64,000 nt of DNA from Pectinophora gossypiella (Eukaryota > Arthropoda > Insecta > Lepidoptera > Gelechiidae): positions 14,074,678 to 14,138,677 of the forward strand of contig NC_065419.1 in assembly GCF_024362695.1 (NCBI RefSeq), given 5' to 3'. The position numbers and the translations under genes are program-made. The notes beneath the pieces were generated by a model. That model ran no database searches and was not told the DNA's origin. It saw only the letters and a list, made by a program, of their open reading frames with translations. Of the stretch, positions 60,516-64,000 are shown piece after piece (position 1 is the first letter of the stretch; every line of letters begins with the position of its first letter).

Positions 60516-60631
60516 CAGTGCTGTCTCAAAGACTGAACTTAACGTATGGACTTATAAAGTGCCTATTTTAACCTATGCCTTCTGTGAAGGCGCTCTCGAT
60601 ATTGTACAAACTTGTAAATAATGTAAATTTT

Positions 60632-60637
60632 ATTAAA
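60632..60637 (+). terminator. Probable poly(A) signal of the frizzled transcript
   Basis: ATTAAA, 117 bp after the stop codon, followed by a T/G-rich stretch (GTTGATTTTTTC, GTCTGTTGTTTTC). This implies a short 3' UTR. A longer alternative 3' end is not excluded. Confidence 0.55.
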
Positions 60638-60719
60638 TATACTGTTGATTTTTTCATATAGTCTGTTGTTTTCTTTAACTGTCCCTCTGTTGGAAGTACT
60701 TACGGAAGAGAAAGTTTAA

Positions 60720-61570
60720 CTGTAGACTTAACTATATTTTACGAGCGAAATGGGCAATTCTTTCACTTATCACGTCTTAAAAGGGAAAGCATCATAAAAT
60801 AAATGTCAATTGATTCGTTAAACACGTTTTTATTAATAAATTGTTAAATATACACTGATAAATTGGTACATAATATAACTCTCTATACAATAACGAAACA
60901 ATAATTACACAATTTACACACTGTCTGATCCAAAAATACTATATTAACCCTGAAAATGCATAAATGGGTGTACGTTTAACGCCAATTTATTTTAAAAGGT
61001 GAAAGTTACTACACAACAAAACCCATTATTTGAGTAAATTATTCTTTTAGTAATTATTTATATGGAAAAAAGACAATATACATTAAAACGCATAACATTT
61101 TAAAGAAATGGATAATTGACAAGACATACTACTTAATATAAAGACTAAACAAAATGGTATAATTGACTTAAAAATTTAGTTAAAGAAAGTTTCATCTTTT
61201 AGAAGAAAACACAATAAATATAATAATAAATAATAAAATAAATAAAAGAAAGTCTCTACTTTTTCAAAATAAGAGAAATATAAAATATTTACTCATAATT
61301 ACACGTGTCAACCATATTCCCTTAGAAAATATTATGCTATATGTTAATTTTGAAAGAAAAACTGGTATTTTTATGAATTACTGGCGCCAATTCTAGTCGA
61401 CTTTAGTCTGATAGCACTAAAAATAGTGCGTCCTTCACTTTCTACGAGTGCAAGACAGAGATAAAGCTAGTTTTAAACCTGTCAAAATAAATTATAATTC
61501 AGTTTGCATCATTTGCAACACAGATTTTTTTGGTGTCATAGTCAAAACTTACACTCACGGGAATACACAG
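60720..61570. other. AT-rich repeat-poor block, possibly a 3' UTR on the minus strand
   Basis: No ORF of note. TTTATT at 60829-60834 would read AATAAA on the minus strand. The block lacks the SINE/MITE families seen elsewhere, so it could be the 3' UTR of a convergent gene. Speculative. Confidence 0.2.
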
Positions 61571-61574
61571 ACGT

Positions 61575-61708
61575 GGGGCGTAACCTGTATTGGGCTGGTT
61601 TTCCCTTCGGGCTGGAAGGTCAGACAGGCAGTCGCTTCTATAAAAAACCAAATGTTTGTCAAATGTAAGAGGACCCCGTGAAAAAGGGGTAACGCTATAG
61701 AGATGATG
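61575..61708 (+). repeat. Family L repeat
   Basis: GTAACCTGTATTGGGCTGG, CAGACAGGCAGTCGCTTCT and GGGGTAACGCTATAGAGATG. Confidence 0.55.
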
Positions 61709-61720
61709 TTGGGCCAACAT

Positions 61721-61983
61721 GGGGTAGTTTCCAACTAGTCAAATCAGTTACTTTTTAATAAACGTCAAATCACGAAATTACTATGGAATATGTATGAAAA
61801 AACAACCTAGGACGTCACAGAAAAACGTGACAAAATGTCCAACTTATTATTAAATTTTTCTTTATTAAAATTCATAAATAAGTTAAATAGAAAAAAGAAA
61901 ACATTTTTGTCACATTTAGATCTGTCTGTATTTAGTCATCAGAATTTCGTAATTTATCTTTGACCTAGGAAACCCAATTATTT
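61721..61983. mobile_element. MITE family J, uninterrupted copy
   Basis: GGGGTAGTTTCCAAC to CCTAGGAAACCCAATT. Serves as the reference that shows the LINE insertion in 14505-15081. Confidence 0.65.
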
Positions 61984-62107
61984 GAAAAGTGAATAATGTG
62001 TCCTATTCACGAAATAAATATATATAATATATTCTAGTGTAAGATTAAAGATATAATATAAACGGGCTTGGAATGTAATCAATTATTTAGAGTTAATTAT
62101 AAACATA

Positions 62108-62272
62108 TATACAATGGCGCCTATTCGGGCGGACGCAAACTTTACATAGTTTTAATTTGAATGTTCTTGAACTAGTATCGTCCTTCACTTACAATACGTG
62201 GACGAAAGAGATAGATTTAGTTTTACTCCTGTTAAATTAAGTTAGTGGTTGCCCGAATGGCCACCAATATTA
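62108..62272. mobile_element. Probable MITE (family R)
   Basis: Ends TGGCGCCTATTCGGGCGG and GCCCGAATGGCCACCA form short imperfect inverted repeats. The internal GTCCTTCACTT segment also occurs near 61430. Confidence 0.4.
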
Positions 62273-62477
62273 ATAGTATATATATGATCTGTGGTATAAG
62301 AAAAGAAGGAGGCCATAAAACATTCTACACAAATTAATTTTGATTTTTTGTACATAGAGTAAACTTAACGATGAACCATTTTGATACAATTCACTAACTA
62401 AATAAATTCATATTTTGTAGAAGTTAACCACTTCAAGATACCCAAGAGGTTATTCATTTATTTTTTTCCTTGAATAT

Positions 62478-62635
62478 AAACCTAAAAGACAAAGTGTAAG
62501 GGTTCACACACCGCATCGCACTTTCCTATGCTTCGATCCTATTCTATCACTCAGAACCTTCATTTGTTAGAGCGAGACAGTTCTGAGTGAGAGAAAAGGA
62601 TAGAGAAGCAAAGAAAAGTGCCATCAGATGTACTG
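62478..62635. mobile_element. Hairpin MITE (family Q)
   Basis: GCACTTTCCTATGCTTCG, TATCACTCAGAAC mirrors GTTCTGAGTGAGA, GAAGCAAAGAAAAGTGCC; arms of about 40 bp. Confidence 0.55.
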
Positions 62636-62639
62636 CAAC

Positions 62640-62950
62640 CCTAACATACTTTCAAAATTCCATCTGTAGGTAATCCATATTTTTTTAGATATATGCAGTA
62701 GGCGCGAAAATCCTAGATCTATGGATCTTTCGCCTCCTAGTAGACTAACTGGACCGAATAGGTATTTACTGGGTAAGCACGTTCCATCTCAGGCCGTCTC
62801 TTACCATATGATGAAATTGTGGTGGATGTTATATAAAAAAAGAGACGACAAAAGGCCGGCCCAGTGGCGGCAGCCAGGAGTGGATCCAGCTTTTAAGTCG
62901 ACCAGGTCGCATACAACCTGTCTCCGTAGTGGATTGGATAAAATTGCAGT
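62640..62950. other. Unassigned 3' flank
   Basis: An 81-codon open frame (62721-62966) has no recognised domain and ends in MITE-like sequence; not called a gene. Confidence 0.3.
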
Positions 62951-62954
62951 GGTC

Positions 62955-62995
62955 ACCCATGGATAAAATTGCTTCGATGCGGCCTTTTTACCCCT
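62955..62995. mobile_element. One arm of MITE N
   Basis: AATTGCTTCGATGCGGCC and TTTTTACCCC match the right arm of 41948-42106. Confidence 0.4.
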
Positions 62996-63124
62996 ATTCT
63001 ATCAGCTGTTATTCAAAACAAGCTATTAATGAGATAAGTATAAATTATTTAATTCTATCTATCTAACCCGGTTCACTAAAACATCAATTTCACCATAATT
63101 GTAAAAATACTGACTGTGTTTTCT

Positions 63125-63350
63125 ACAGGGTATTAGTGACATCGTAACGAAAACTTTGAGGGATGATTCAGACCATGACTCTGAGTTGATATCCAGCGAA
63201 ATTTTCCGTCGCAAAAGTATAGAACTGAAAATAATTTAAAAAAATACTAAAATTTTCGTGACTTTTCCGACAGAAAATTCCACTTGATATGACTCAGAAT
63301 CATGGTCTGAATTATCCCTTTCTGTATTCGTTACGGTGTCACTAACACCC
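63125..63350. mobile_element. MITE family P
   Basis: ACAGGGTATTAGTGACATCG at left mirrors CGGTGTCACTAACACCC at right. The inner GATTCAGACCATGACTC is mirrored by GAATCATGGTCTGAATT. Confidence 0.65.
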
Positions 63351-63383
63351 ATACGTACTTGTATGGCTACCTATATGTACTTG

Positions 63384-63723
63384 TATGGGGTGTAAGTGAC
63401 ATCGTAACAAATACTGAGAGGGGATCACCCCTCGAGGGAATCATCAGCTGATTATTCTGAGTTGGAATTTTCCATGGCAAAAGTATAGAATTGAAAATAA
63501 TTTAAAAAATATAAATAACTTCGACAGATTCTGATAGAATTTTGCCAGAATCATAGGAAAAGCATAAGCTTTCATTACATGCAAGTCTCATCAGTGGAAG
63601 TTCTTGGACCAGTTTCGCCCATTCTCCTTTTCATGAAGGAAAATTCCACTTTATTATTAACTCGAGAATCATGGTCTGAATCATCCCCCTTAGTATTCGT
63701 TACGATGTCACTAACACCCTGTA
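63384..63723. mobile_element. MITE family P, second copy
   Basis: GGGGTGTAAGTGACATCG at left and ACGATGTCACTAACACCCTG at right; longer centre than its neighbour (63125-63350). Only about 33 bp separate the two. Confidence 0.6.
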
Positions 63724-64000
63724 TAATTATACATCTATTGCAACAATGATGATTTACTATTAAATATTCTTTTGTGCCCGTTACTGGGACTTAATTTCTT
63801 ATTTCGTGTATTTATGTAGTCACAAGATTATTGAAAGATAAATAGTTAGAAACAGGGAAGAGAGTATATCAACATTTTGTAACATTTGCATATAGGAAGG
63901 GAAACATAAGTTAGAAAGATTTTAGGACAATCTACATCGCCCTCGGCACGGGTACCGCGCGCGAATTATATCGAGGGCTTCGACCAACGACGGCAAAGTT
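63724..64000. other. Window end, nothing recognised
   Basis: No gene. ATCGAGGGCTTCGACCAA (63971-63988) recurs as ATCGAGGACTTCGACCAA at 47519-47536, hinting at another dispersed repeat cut by the window edge. Confidence 0.3.

Noticed and set aside
62721..62966. 81-codon open frame in the 3' flank
   Set aside because: Runs into a MITE arm and shows no domain or splice context.
1..64000. CRISPR array, bacterial operon or viral genome
   Set aside because: Repeats are dispersed retroelements and MITEs, with introns and poly(A) signals; nothing bacterial or viral was seen.

Overview
This is a eukaryotic, intron-rich and AT-rich window packed with small transposons. Several abundant families (tRNA-headed SINEs, RTE/CR1-type LINE ends, TA- and TTAA-flanked MITEs, a Helitron-like end) and one animal developmental gene fit a moth or butterfly (Lepidoptera). 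That placement is inference from repeat style and gene content; no species-level call is possible. There are no bacterial operons, CRISPR arrays or ribosome binding sites.

The one recognisable host gene is a Frizzled-family Wnt receptor on the + strand. Exon 1 (16000-16176) carries the signal peptide and the first part of the cysteine-rich domain. Exon 2 (59148-60515) carries the rest of that domain, seven membrane segments and a short cytoplasmic tail. The 42,971-bp phase-0 intron between them makes up about two thirds of the window. The joined protein is 514 residues, and all ten cysteines of the ligand-binding domain are present. A short upstream ORF precedes the start codon and an ATTAAA poly(A) signal follows the stop.

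The 5' flank (1-15999) is a patchwork of SINEs, LINE 3' ends and MITEs, with a cluster of near-palindromic AACTGGTT motifs at 12123-12242. The intron holds the same families plus a tyrosine-recombinase remnant (33800-34084). It also holds one full-length CR1-group LINE (50335-55412) with a perfect 9-bp target-site duplication, an intact ORF1, and an ORF2 broken by one in-frame stop. Non-repetitive GC-rich islands in the intron carry ATCAAAG (TCF-like) motifs and are candidate enhancers. The 3' flank (60516-64000) has a quiet AT-rich block followed by several hairpin MITEs.

Nested insertions give a relative history: LINE in SINE (three places), LINE in MITE (two places), TTAA-MITE in MITE, MITE in LINE, and Helitron-like element in MITE. 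Three SINE families with different heads share an internal core, and two of them share a 3' tail with an RTE-like LINE end. One family joins a tRNA-like A-box to a 5S-rRNA-like box C. Family letters (A, B, C, D and so on) are local labels used only here. Boundaries without a target-site duplication are approximate to about 10 bp.
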